Assembly (NCBI GenBank): GCA_963755055.1
Contig: CAVWIS010000027.1
Span: 248,001 to 312,000, forward strand
Origin: AP-16 sp963755055
GTDB lineage: Bacteria; Pseudomonadota; Alphaproteobacteria; Rhizobiales; Xanthobacteraceae
DNA length: 64,000 nt
Direction: 5' to 3'
Shown here one piece after another: positions 35,740 to 44,171 of the stretch. Position 1 is the first letter of the stretch. Each line of letters opens with the position of its first letter. The notes under the pieces were generated by a model. The model was not told where the DNA came from. It searched no databases and saw nothing but the letters and a program-made list of their open reading frames with translations. Both the position numbers and the translations under genes were made by a program.

Positions 35740-37452
35740 TCATTTCTCGCGCACCACCCGAAACCCGTTGGCGTAGTAGCGTACGTCGAAGTCGTATTTG
35801 AACCGGGCGGCGGAACGCAGATAACGCGCATCGCTCTTGAACGATCCTCCGCGCAGCACACGTTCGTGGCATAGCGGGCGGGTTCGCGCCGAGCCGTCGG
35901 CCGGCGCTCCCCGGTAGCTGTCGGCCCAGCAGTCCTCGACCCATTCGGCGGCGTTGCCGGCCATGTCGAACAGGCCGAAGGCGTTGGGCGGGTACGAGCC
36001 GGTGTCGATCGTTCTGTCCGGCATCTCCCGCGTGCAGCCGACGCAATTGGCGCGATTCGCCTCGACCGTCCTGCCCCAGGGATACAGGGTCGTGGTGCCG
36101 GCCCGTGCGGCGTATTCCCACTCGCTCTCCGAGGGGAGCCGGTATCTTCGGCCTGTCTTGCGCGACAGCCAGGCCACATAGGCCCCGGCGTCGTCCCAGT
36201 TGACGTCGGTCACCGGGCGCATGCCGCGGCCGAGGCCGCGATCGTCGGGGCGAAAATTGCAGCCGCCGTCGTCCGCACAGGCATCCCATTCATCAAAAGT
36301 CACCTCGCGTCGTCCGATGTAGAACGGCTTGGTGATCTGCACCCGGTGGACGGGGCCCTCGAAAGGGAACTGCTCGCTTCCCATCATGAAGGTGCCCGCA
36401 GGGATGAGAGCCATCTCCGGACACTCGGCACAGTCGCGGAGCGGCGCCATACGATCTTCCTTTGGCTGGCGGGGCAGAGTTGTCAGCGCACGCGGTTCGG
36501 TTCTCGCAGTCGTCTGCAGCTGCCTCAGCCGCTCGCGCGCCAGCCCGGCAAACCGGCTTTGCGGATAGGACTCGACAAAGGCCTGGAAATCGCTGGTCTT
36601 GTCGCTGTCCTTGATGGCGTTCCAGAATCCGAGCTCGAGCCGTTCGGAGGGGGGCGGCGGCGCCGCGGCGACGAGGGGACCCTCCGGCGTGACGACGAGC
36701 TCGTTGGCAGCGACCCCGGACTCCCATGGCGACTGCTGGCCGTTCGTTGCGGCCATGACGGCGTCGCGGGTGCGCCGAAACGCTTCCTCGAGCTTCAATC
36801 CCGGTGTCTTCATCGCCTTGATGAGCTCGGCGGCAAAGATGTTGCCGGGGCCGACCGCCGAGCCCGGTGCGGCCGGATAGATCAGGGCCACGCCCTTGAT
36901 CGGTGCGTCGGCGGCGAGGCCGCCGGCGCGACCCGCGACGGCCTGCTGCCACGGGTTGCTCCGGCCGGCATCGAGAATGAGGACGCTCGCCCCCGGACGG
37001 GCAACGATCAGCGGATCGAGGATCCGATCGAGATCGACGGCCTCCCGTCGTACATCCACCCCCGACGCCAGCGACATGCCCAGCGGCACGAGGAAGTTCC
37101 GCCCTTGATGCTGGACGGCGTGGCCGGAAAAAAACACGACCGCGACGACGCCCGGCTGCAGCTTCCGGGCGAACGTCGCCACCGATGTCTCGAGCGCGGC
37201 CTTTTGCGCATTTTCCGCAAGGACGACATCGAAGCCGCCCGCCCGCAGCACGTCGGCCATCGCCCGGGCGTCGCCCGGCGCGTCGGCGAGCGGAGCTTGC
37301 GCATAGGCGCCGTTCCCGATCACCAGCGCGACGCGCGCCGGCTGGGCAGCCGCGCCGCAGACAGCCCCGCTCAGCCAGAGAAGGACGAGCCACGCGGTGG
37401 CTGCCGACCGCCCCAGAAGTCTATGACATCTACTCCTCTGAAGTGAATGCAA
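35740..37452 (-). CDS. Pseudo-caspase fused to a formylglycine-enzyme (SUMF1) domain
   Basis: 570 residues with an export signal (AWLVLLWLSGAVCGAAA). Caspase p20-like domain at 38-250: VALVIGNGAYAQAP and the catalytic His111 in FFSGHAVQ, but the Cys position reads LILDAGRSNP (Gly163), so it should be proteolytically inactive. The C-terminal SUMF1/FGE-sulfatase domain spans about 345-570 (EMALIPAGTFMMGSEQ, PVTDVNWDDAGAYVAWLS, FGLFDMAGNAAEWVED, LRGGSF, NGFRVVRE). In the family this fold modifies or binds targets outside the cytoplasm. The start (TTG 37452) is uncertain. Confidence 0.85.
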   Translation of the reverse strand: MHSLQRSRCHRLLGRSAATAWLVLLWLSGAVCGAAAQPARVALVIGNGAYAQAPLADAPGDARAMADVLRAGGFDVVLAENAQKAALETSVATFARKLQPGVVAVVFFSGHAVQHQGRNFLVPLGMSLASGVDVRREAVDLDRILDPLIVARPGASVLILDAGRSNPWQQAVAGRAGGLAADAPIKGVALIYPAAPGSAVGPGNIFAAELIKAMKTPGLKLEEAFRRTRDAVMAATNGQQSPWESGVAANELVVTPEGPLVAAAPPPPSERLELGFWNAIKDSDKTSDFQAFVESYPQSRFAGLARERLRQLQTTARTEPRALTTLPRQPKEDRMAPLRDCAECPEMALIPAGTFMMGSEQFPFEGPVHRVQITKPFYIGRREVTFDEWDACADDGGCNFRPDDRGLGRGMRPVTDVNWDDAGAYVAWLSRKTGRRYRLPSESEWEYAARAGTTTLYPWGRTVEANRANCVGCTREMPDRTIDTGSYPPNAFGLFDMAGNAAEWVEDCWADSYRGAPADGSARTRPLCHERVLRGGSFKSDARYLRSAARFKYDFDVRYYANGFRVVREK

Positions 37453-37653
37453 TCATAGGCCCAAAGGGACGGAACGGTCGAGCTATCGCCGACGCCTTGT
37501 TTTCGCCCCGGTATTTTGCTCCAGGCGAGGCGACGAGATCGCTCCGGTTCGTGCCGTGTCCGGCTGGCGCCGTTGCCGCCATGGTGCCGGATCGTTATTG
37601 TTTCGAGGCGCCACAGGCCACAACCGATCCAGCGCGGTGCCCGGAGGCGGGGT

Positions 37654-39036
37654 ATGGTCAAGGCTCTTCTGTCCGCACTGACGGCGCTGTGGGGCGCGCT
37701 CCTCTTGGGGCCGCTCTGGTGCGACCCGGCGCTTGCCGACAAGCGCGTCGCGCTCGTCGTCGGCAATTCGGCCTACGCCAATGCCGTGAGGCTGCCCAAC
37801 CCGGTGAAGGATGCCGCGGCGATCGCCGAGATGTTTCAGAAGGCGGGGTTCTACATCGTCGACCTGCGACTCGACCTCGGCAGCCTGGAGCTCAAGCGGG
37901 CCATGCGCGAGTTCAACCTCCAGGCAGGCGACGCCGACATCGCGGTTATCTACTTCGCCGGCCACGGCATCGAGATCGGCGGCATCAACTACCTCATTCC
38001 GGTCGACGCCAAGCTCGCGACCGACCTCGACGCCGAGGACGAAGGCGTCTCGCTCGATCGGGTGATCAGGGCGACCGAGCCGGCGCGCCGGCTTCGCCTG
38101 GTGATTCTCGACGCCTGCCGCGACAACCCCTTCGACAAGAAGATGCTGCGCACGACGGCGACGCGCGCGGTCTCCAGCGGACTGGCCAAGATCGAGGTGA
38201 CCTTGGCCAACACAATGGTGGCCTACGCCGCCAAGGCCAATTCGACCGCCGAGGACGGCAAGGGCGACCACAGCCCGTTCAGCGCAGCCCTGCTCAAATA
38301 TCTGCCCGAGCCCGGCGTCGACGTACGGATCGCTTTCGGCAAGGTACGCGATGAGGTGTTGAGCAGTACCGGGCGTCGCCAGGAACCGTTCGTCTACGGG
38401 TCGCTCGGCGGGGAGGAAGTGTCGCTGGTGCCGGCTGTGGCAAGGATCGAGCCTCAGGTCCCCGCGAGTGTCGAGATCGAGGTGCGCCGGGCCTATGAAT
38501 TGACCGTGCAGGTCGGCACCAGGGAGGCCTGGGAGGCCTTTCTCAGGGATTTCAAGAGCGGCACCTATGCGGATCTCGCGCGGGAGCAACTCGTAAAGCT
38601 CTCCGCGCTGGAGCAGGAGCGGACGCAGGCGGCTGCCCGCAAGGCTGCTGCCGAGCAGCAGGGACGGCGCGAGCGTGCCGAGCAGGAGAGGCTCGCTCCG
38701 AAGGCTCCGCAGGCGCCACCCGCGCCTGCGGTCGCTCCCGCTACGGCCGCCATCCCTCCGGGCGGACCGGTGAGACCCGATGCGCCGCCCCCGGCGCCGG
38801 CAGCGGCCGCCCCTGTACCGGGCGACGCGGAGGGGGAAAGGACTGCGGCTCGCGCCAAGGAGCCCACCACGACGCCGCGCGAGACGCCGGACCCGCCCCG
38901 GCCGTCGCGCCCGCAGATCACGGATGTAACGGCGCAGCGGAAGCTCGCCGTCGCGGCATGCCGCGATCTGCTCTTCCGCGCGCAAATCGAGGATCTGTCG
39001 GCGGCCGATCGCAGCGCCCTGCAGCATTGCCGGTAA
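37654..39036 (+). CDS. Secreted caspase-like (metacaspase-type) peptidase
   Basis: 460 residues; ATG 37654 follows GGAGGCGGGGT. Signal peptide to about residue 29 (PLWCDPALADK). Caspase domain 30-270 with the His-Cys dyad intact: His104 in YFAGHGIEIGG and Cys155 in ILDACRDNPF. A helical linker and an Ala/Pro/Glu-rich region (about 330-430) follow. Bacterial C14 peptidases cut after Arg/Lys or Asp; the target is unknown. It is divergent from the pseudo-caspase gene and 13 bases upstream of an OmpA-like gene, so the three may form one envelope system. Confidence 0.88.
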   Translation: MVKALLSALTALWGALLLGPLWCDPALADKRVALVVGNSAYANAVRLPNPVKDAAAIAEMFQKAGFYIVDLRLDLGSLELKRAMREFNLQAGDADIAVIYFAGHGIEIGGINYLIPVDAKLATDLDAEDEGVSLDRVIRATEPARRLRLVILDACRDNPFDKKMLRTTATRAVSSGLAKIEVTLANTMVAYAAKANSTAEDGKGDHSPFSAALLKYLPEPGVDVRIAFGKVRDEVLSSTGRRQEPFVYGSLGGEEVSLVPAVARIEPQVPASVEIEVRRAYELTVQVGTREAWEAFLRDFKSGTYADLAREQLVKLSALEQERTQAAARKAAAEQQGRRERAEQERLAPKAPQAPPAPAVAPATAAIPPGGPVRPDAPPPAPAAAAPVPGDAEGERTAARAKEPTTTPRETPDPPRPSRPQITDVTAQRKLAVAACRDLLFRAQIEDLSAADRSALQHCR

Positions 39037-39049
39037 AGGAGTTCTTCCA

Positions 39050-40258
39050 TTGAACCAGAAAACACCTCGATGGCCCGGTTGGGCGACCGCATGGTTCACC
39101 GCATGGTTCCTGGCGACGGCGCCGGTTGCCTCCGCGCAGACCGCCGCCCCGGCACCCCCTCCGCCGCAGCCGATCGCGTTCGACGACGCGCTGCTGCGCG
39201 CCGCCAACGACCTGCTCTCCAAGGCGACGCTTCCGGCCGACGGCGGAAAAGTTTTCCTCGTCATCGATCCCCTGATCGACGGTGTCAGCGGCGCGCAGTC
39301 GGTCGCCACCCGCCTGATCGAGAAGCGGATCGTGGCGCTGGTGCGGGAATCCTATCCTCGCTTCGAGGTGCAGCCGTTCTCGGGCGAAGCGCTCGCCCGC
39401 TCGCCCTTTGTCCTGATCGGAACGCTGACGGCGGTGAACAATGCCGGCGCTGCCGACGGGCCGCGCGACGCCTACCGGATCTGCCTGGCGCTGGCGGATC
39501 TGCAAACAAAAACGATCGCCTCCAAGGCCGCGACACGGGCCAAACCGGAGGGCATCGACGTCACCCCGACGCCGGCCTTCGCCGACAGTCCCGCATGGAC
39601 GAACGACCCGCCGACCATGAGCTATATCAAGAGCTGCCAGGCCAGCAAGCTGGGCGAGCCGCTCGATCCCGACTATGTGGCGCGGATCGGCACATCGGCC
39701 CTCATCAGCGACGCGATCCTCGAATACGACGCCACCGGCTACCGGGAAGCGCTGGCGTTCTATCACACGGCGCTCGGCATGCCGGGCGGCAAGCAGTTGC
39801 GCGTCCACACCGGACTTTATCTGACGAACTGGAAGCTCAATCGCCGCGATGACGCCACCGAGGCGTTCGGCAGCCTCGTCGACTACGGCCTTGCCGCCCA
39901 AAAGCTCTCGGTCCGCTTCCTGTTCAAGACCGGCTCGACGCGGTTCCTGGAGGACCAGCAGATCACCGAACCCTATCAGGTATGGCTCAGCCAGATCGCC
40001 ACGCGAACGCGCGGGCGTGACGCCTGCCTGGAAGTCGTCGGGCATACCTCGCCGACGGGCCCGGTGGCGCTCAACGAGCGGCTCTCGCTCAGGCGAGCGG
40101 AGGCCATCAAGGAGATGCTGCAAAAAGCAGCGCCGGGACTCGACAAGCGCCTGATCGCCAAGGGTGTCGGCCCGCGCGAGGCCCTGATCGGCACCGGCAG
40201 GGACGATACCAGCGACGCGATCGATCGCAGGGTCGATTTCAAGGTCACGAAGTGCTGA
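39050..40258 (+). CDS. Secreted protein with C-terminal OmpA-like domain
   Basis: 402 residues. TTG 39050 is used because AAAGGAG lies directly in front of it. Signal peptide (AWFLATAPVASAQTA), an N-terminal domain with VFLVIDPLIDG and SYPRFEVQPFSGEA, a middle helical region, and a C-terminal OmpA domain: VRFLFKTGSTRFLED, CLEVVGHTSPTG, NERLSLRRAEAIKEML and DRRVDFKV. It should bind peptidoglycan. It follows the caspase gene closely and is probably cotranscribed. Confidence 0.82.
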   Translation: MNQKTPRWPGWATAWFTAWFLATAPVASAQTAAPAPPPPQPIAFDDALLRAANDLLSKATLPADGGKVFLVIDPLIDGVSGAQSVATRLIEKRIVALVRESYPRFEVQPFSGEALARSPFVLIGTLTAVNNAGAADGPRDAYRICLALADLQTKTIASKAATRAKPEGIDVTPTPAFADSPAWTNDPPTMSYIKSCQASKLGEPLDPDYVARIGTSALISDAILEYDATGYREALAFYHTALGMPGGKQLRVHTGLYLTNWKLNRRDDATEAFGSLVDYGLAAQKLSVRFLFKTGSTRFLEDQQITEPYQVWLSQIATRTRGRDACLEVVGHTSPTGPVALNERLSLRRAEAIKEMLQKAAPGLDKRLIAKGVGPREALIGTGRDDTSDAIDRRVDFKVTKC

Positions 40259-40510
40259 GCCGGCTCGGGCATGCAGCGATTGGCAACGGCAATCGCCGCG
40301 ACAATCCCGCGGTCACGCGGCGGGGTCGTGACACCTCCGGCGGGACACCTGCCGGCAAGACACGGGGAATTGAAGGGGCCTGGCCCGGCCCGGCCAGGGG
40401 ACGGCGTCGGGCGGCCTTGATATCGCCATTGGCGAGAGGCAGGAAGCCTGCTACCATTCGCTCTCGCTCTACCCGTCGATTTTTGCTCGGAGCTATGGGA
40501 GGACACTGCT

Positions 40511-41029
40511 ATGGCGCAGGCGAACAAGGCGCAGGCGAAGCAAGCTTCGAAGCGAAGGCGTCGGAGGAGAGCCCTGCCGGTATTGGGAGCGGCCGGGGTA
40601 TCCTTGACGATAGGCGGCGGTGCATCGGCGGCGATGACCACGGATGTCGCGTCGCAAAGCTCCGCGCCGTATCCCATGATCACTCTCGGCGAGGAGGAGA
40701 TCTCCGACGTCAGCCTGGCGACCTTCTATGTCTTCGACAGGGAGAACGCGGCAGCAGCGCGGGAGGGCCGCGTGCAGCTGGCCAGAGCCGGAGGCTGCGG
40801 CGGCTGCAGGGGTGGCGGCGGCTGCGCTGCACGCGCGGGCGGGGGCTGCGCTGCACGCGGCTGCGCGGGCGCGGGCTGCGCTGCACGTGGCTGTCGAGGG
40901 TGCGGCTGCGCAGCAGTTAGGGGTTGCGGCGGCTGCGGCGTAGGGGTGTTCGGCTGCGCCGGATGCGGTGGAGGATGCGGCGGGCCTTGCTGGTTGTGGA
41001 CGCCCGCGGGCTGGATCCCCGTCTGCTGA
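40511..41029 (+). CDS. Cys/Gly-rich TOMM (azole-modified RiPP) precursor peptide
   Basis: 172 residues; ATG 40511 follows GGGAGGACACTGCT. Residues 1-95 are Cys-free: six arginines (15-20), a hydrophobic stretch ALPVLGAAGVSLTIGGGASA ending in an AxA-like site, then an acidic recognition-like part TLGEEEISDVSLATFYVF. Residues 96-172 carry 16 cysteines in a Gly/Ala/Arg background (CGGC, CAAR, CRGC, CAGC). The composition recalls the Gly/Cys cores of microcin B17 and other cyclodehydratase substrates. The next gene is the cyclodehydratase, which makes the assignment strong; the product's activity is unknown. Confidence 0.8.
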   Translation: MAQANKAQAKQASKRRRRRRALPVLGAAGVSLTIGGGASAAMTTDVASQSSAPYPMITLGEEEISDVSLATFYVFDRENAAAAREGRVQLARAGGCGGCRGGGGCAARAGGGCAARGCAGAGCAARGCRGCGCAAVRGCGGCGVGVFGCAGCGGGCGGPCWLWTPAGWIPVC

Positions 41030-41034
41030 CGGGG
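41017..41034 (+). promoter_or_regulatory. Hairpin overlapping the precursor stop codon
   Basis: CCCCGTC-TGCT-GACGGGG: a seven-base GC stem whose loop and 3' arm contain the TGA stop. Stem-loops right after RiPP precursors often hold expression of the downstream enzymes below that of the peptide; here that role is inferred. Confidence 0.4.
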
Positions 41035-41342
41035 AGAATACCGGTCCGTCTTCGTGGATGCGAGTTGGCGGCGCGAGCCGCTCGACGACCACCCGGTTGA
41101 TTTGACAGGCGCAGGTCGTGGCGGCCAGGTTCGATCTGGCCGACGGCGTTGTGTTTGCGGCCCTGCCGACGCGGATGCGCGGGTCAGCCGCGCAGAGGGC
41201 GCCCAAGCGCATGGCCGACTCATCGAAGAATGCCGGATCCGGAAATGCCGGGCCGCGGACCGGACGGCGGAGCGCCGGCCAGCGGAGAATGCGCGTTGCG
41301 TCGACGGCCAAGCGCCGTGACGAAGGTGCACCTCCGGCGCTC
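41030..41342 (+). other. Spacer between precursor and cyclodehydratase
   Basis: About 310 bases. The cyclodehydratase frame is open back to 41118 but the extension is Arg/Ala-rich and of poor quality (RMRGSAAQRAPKR). No second precursor peptide or promoter was recognised. Confidence 0.35.
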
Positions 41343-43601
41343 ATGACAGGCGATCGCCGCAACGACCCTGCGCCGCATGACAGCAACCAGATTGCGCAGT
41401 TCGCGCCGAATTTCTCCGTCTATGTGCTGCCGCCCGAAGTCGTGTGCCTCTATTCAGAGGACCGGAAGTTCTTTCTTCACGGTGCCCTCTATTGCGCGCT
41501 CGCGTCGGCGATCGGCGAAGGGGGAAAGAGCTTTCGCCAGCTCGTCCGCGAGCTGGAAGCGGACTTTCCGTCCGATGCCATCGGCGAAGCTCTCAAGCGG
41601 CTGGTCGAGCGCCACCATCTCGTCGCGGCATCGCGCGCGTCCGTCGGGCCTATCGCCGGCTATTGGGCGAGCCTCGGTCTGCCGCCGGAGGCCGCCGAGA
41701 GAAATCTGAAAAACTGTCGTGTGCGCATCCAGGCGATCGACGTCGAGGGTGCAGCGGAACTCGGCGCCGCCCTGACGGCGCTCGGCGTTCGCGTCGTCAA
41801 GCGCTCCCCCGACCTCACGGTCACGCTGGTGGGCGACTATCTCGAGGAACAACTGGACGAGCTGAACCGGCAGCATTTGTCCGATGATACGCGCTGGCTC
41901 ATCGTCCAACCCTCCGGCATCTTCCCGCTGGTGGGGCCAGTGTTCAGCCCAGGCAAGAGCGCGTGCTGGACTTGTCTTGCCGATCGCATGAGGCGCAATC
42001 GGGAGGTCAAGGCGCTGCTCGACCGCGGCCCGGCCCGCTGCGTCGCCGTCTCGCCGCTCGCCCGGCACACCGTCGGACAGAACGCCATCGAGCTTGCGGC
42101 CGTCGAGATCGCCCGCGCGATCGCCACGGATTTTCGCACGCAGCTGAGTGATCACATCGTCAGTCTCGACCTCATGGGCTCGACGATCGTGAAGCATTAC
42201 GTGGCGCGCCGCCCGCAATGCCCGAGCTGCGGCCGCAGGAAGCTGCGCGATCCACGGCGCGCCCCCCCACCATTCGAGCTTGCCGCCGGCAACAGGCTGA
42301 TCATGACGAGCGGCGGGTACCGCACCGTCTCGCCGCGGGCGACCGTTGCGCGTTTCCGCAAGCACGTCAGCCCGCTGACCGGCGTGGTCTCCCGCCTTGA
42401 GCGGATCGAGGCCGATCTGCCCATGAACACCAACTACTTTGCGGCGCACAATTTTTCGCCCCCCGCCAGCACGCTCAATGAGCTCAGGGCCGGACTGAGC
42501 GGCGGCAGCTTCGGCAAGGGCAGCACCTCCGAGCAGGGGGAAGCCAGCGCCCTCATGGAGGCGATCGAGCGTTATTCCGGGATTTTCCAGGGCGACGAAA
42601 TCAGAGTGAAGCGGCGGTTCGGCGATTTCCCGTCGGGCGATGCCATTCTTGCCAATGACGTCCTGCTGTTCAGCGACGCGCAATTGCGCGGCGGGCCGCC
42701 GCCGACCGATCCGGGCGCGGCGCCGTCACTGCCGAACCCGTTCGATCGGGAGAGCGGGATCGAATGGTCGCCGGTCTGGTCGCTGCGCGATGAACGTTTC
42801 AGATATCTCCCGACCAGCCTCCTCTACTTCTTCTACCGGGGCCCCGGCCACATCGACGCGGATTCCAACGGATGCGCCGCCGGCAACACGCTCGAGGAGG
42901 CGATCGTCCAGGGATTCCTCGAGCTCGTCGAGCGCGATGCCTATGCGATCTGGTGGTACAATCGATTGCAGCGGCCGGAAGTGGACCTCGGCCGCTTCGA
43001 CGACGCCTACATACGGGCGCTCAAGGCCCAGCTCGCCGATACCGGACGCCGGCTGTGGGTGCTTGACGTGACCAGCGATCTGAAGATTCCGAGCTTCGTG
43101 GCGATCTTGCACTGGATGAAGGACGGGAAGGAGAATATCGAGTTCGGGTCCGGCGCGCACTTCGACAGCCGCATTGCCCTGCTGCGCGCCCTGACCGAGC
43201 TCAACCAGTTCCTCTCGATCGGCCTGATGGGAGGCGGGACCGGCGACAAGTCCACCCTCGACGGCTCGACGCCATTGCGCCTGCAGGACCATCCGTTCCT
43301 GACGCCGCACGGGCGCGGCGCGGTGCAGGAGGCCGCGGCTTCAAAGTTCGACGATCTCGATACGCGCGAGCAGGTGGCTTCCTGCGTGGGTCTCGCCAGG
43401 CAGGCGGGCTTCGATTTTCTCGTCCTCAACCAGACGCGGCCCGACATCGAGGTCCCGGTCGTCAGAGTGATCGTGCCGGGAATGCGGCATTTCTATCAGC
43501 GCTTTGCGCCCGGCCGGCTCTACGATGTCCCGGTGAAGCTCGGGTTGCGCGACCGGCCGCTGGCGGAGAACGCGCTCAATCCACTTCATCCCCACACCTG
43601 A
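41343..43601 (+). CDS. TOMM cyclodehydratase: fused E1-like leader-binding domain and YcaO domain
   Basis: 752 residues from ATG 41343 (upstream in-frame starts exist). The N-terminal E1-like/ocin-ThiF part binds the precursor leader: winged-helix-like FAPNFSVYVLPPEVVCLY and zinc tetrathiolate pairs CWTC (208-211) and CPSC (293-296). The YcaO part starts near 350: ATP-binding SALMEAIERYSG (Glu406), NGCAAGNTLEEAI (Asn509) with FLELVERDAYAIWW. It converts Cys/Ser/Thr of the precursor to thiazoline/oxazoline using ATP. The C-terminus ends LNPLHPHT rather than a full PxPxP. Confidence 0.9.
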   Translation: MTGDRRNDPAPHDSNQIAQFAPNFSVYVLPPEVVCLYSEDRKFFLHGALYCALASAIGEGGKSFRQLVRELEADFPSDAIGEALKRLVERHHLVAASRASVGPIAGYWASLGLPPEAAERNLKNCRVRIQAIDVEGAAELGAALTALGVRVVKRSPDLTVTLVGDYLEEQLDELNRQHLSDDTRWLIVQPSGIFPLVGPVFSPGKSACWTCLADRMRRNREVKALLDRGPARCVAVSPLARHTVGQNAIELAAVEIARAIATDFRTQLSDHIVSLDLMGSTIVKHYVARRPQCPSCGRRKLRDPRRAPPPFELAAGNRLIMTSGGYRTVSPRATVARFRKHVSPLTGVVSRLERIEADLPMNTNYFAAHNFSPPASTLNELRAGLSGGSFGKGSTSEQGEASALMEAIERYSGIFQGDEIRVKRRFGDFPSGDAILANDVLLFSDAQLRGGPPPTDPGAAPSLPNPFDRESGIEWSPVWSLRDERFRYLPTSLLYFFYRGPGHIDADSNGCAAGNTLEEAIVQGFLELVERDAYAIWWYNRLQRPEVDLGRFDDAYIRALKAQLADTGRRLWVLDVTSDLKIPSFVAILHWMKDGKENIEFGSGAHFDSRIALLRALTELNQFLSIGLMGGGTGDKSTLDGSTPLRLQDHPFLTPHGRGAVQEAAASKFDDLDTREQVASCVGLARQAGFDFLVLNQTRPDIEVPVVRVIVPGMRHFYQRFAPGRLYDVPVKLGLRDRPLAENALNPLHPHT

Positions 43602-43812
43602 CGGGCATTCCGGGATTGCGCGCCGCGAGAACGAACAAAGCGCAATGGGCCGCAGCCGTATGCGCCCGGCTCAACGACCATGTCGCGCTCGAAGCGGATG
43701 CGAGCGGAAAACTGATCGCCTGCCTCGAAGGCGGCGCGATCGGCCTGGGAACGTTCGGCGCCGCGACCGTGGGTCGCGCGCGCGATTTGCGCGACGGCCT
43801 GCCGCTCGTCTG

Positions 43813-44118
43813 TTGACGGGCGCCCAGCACGCGATGGGGGCGCCCGTGGTGCCTCAGGTTCTGATCACGATTGCGGCGCGGTTCGCGCGCGTGTCATGGA
43901 AGTACAGCGCGCTCGCCTATGCGCTCATTCTCAAGGACGTCGGCGTATTGACGCAGACGTTCTACCTGATGGCAACCGGCATGGGGCTCGGCGGATGCGC
44001 GATCGGGACCACCAATATCGATCTGTTCGCGAAACTGACCGGGATCGAGTTTCACGTCGAGGGACCGGTCGGTGAATTCGCGCTCGGTCGGGCCGCAAGG
44101 TCGACACCGTCCGACTGA
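43813..44118 (+). pseudogene. SagB-type FMN dehydrogenase, C-terminal remnant
   Basis: 101 codons reading LLTGAQHAMGAPVVPQVLITIAARFARVSWKYSALAYALIL... GMGLGGCAIGTTNIDLF, the C-terminal half of the SagB/ThcOx nitroreductase-like oxidase that turns azolines into azoles. Another frame at 43616-43816 (AQWAAAVCARLNDHVALEADASGK) lies between the YcaO stop and this part and may be its frame-shifted upstream portion. The usual N-terminal half is absent, so oxidation may be lost or supplied in trans. Confidence 0.7.
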
Positions 44119-44171
44119 CAAACGCAATGGACGAGAGCAGCAGTCGCGCCGGCTGATCCGCGGCGTCCGCC

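Noticed and set aside
40493..41386. Minus-strand Ala/Pro-rich frames opposite the TOMM precursor
   Set aside because: Low-complexity complement of a Gly/Cys-rich coding sequence; no start with a ribosome site.
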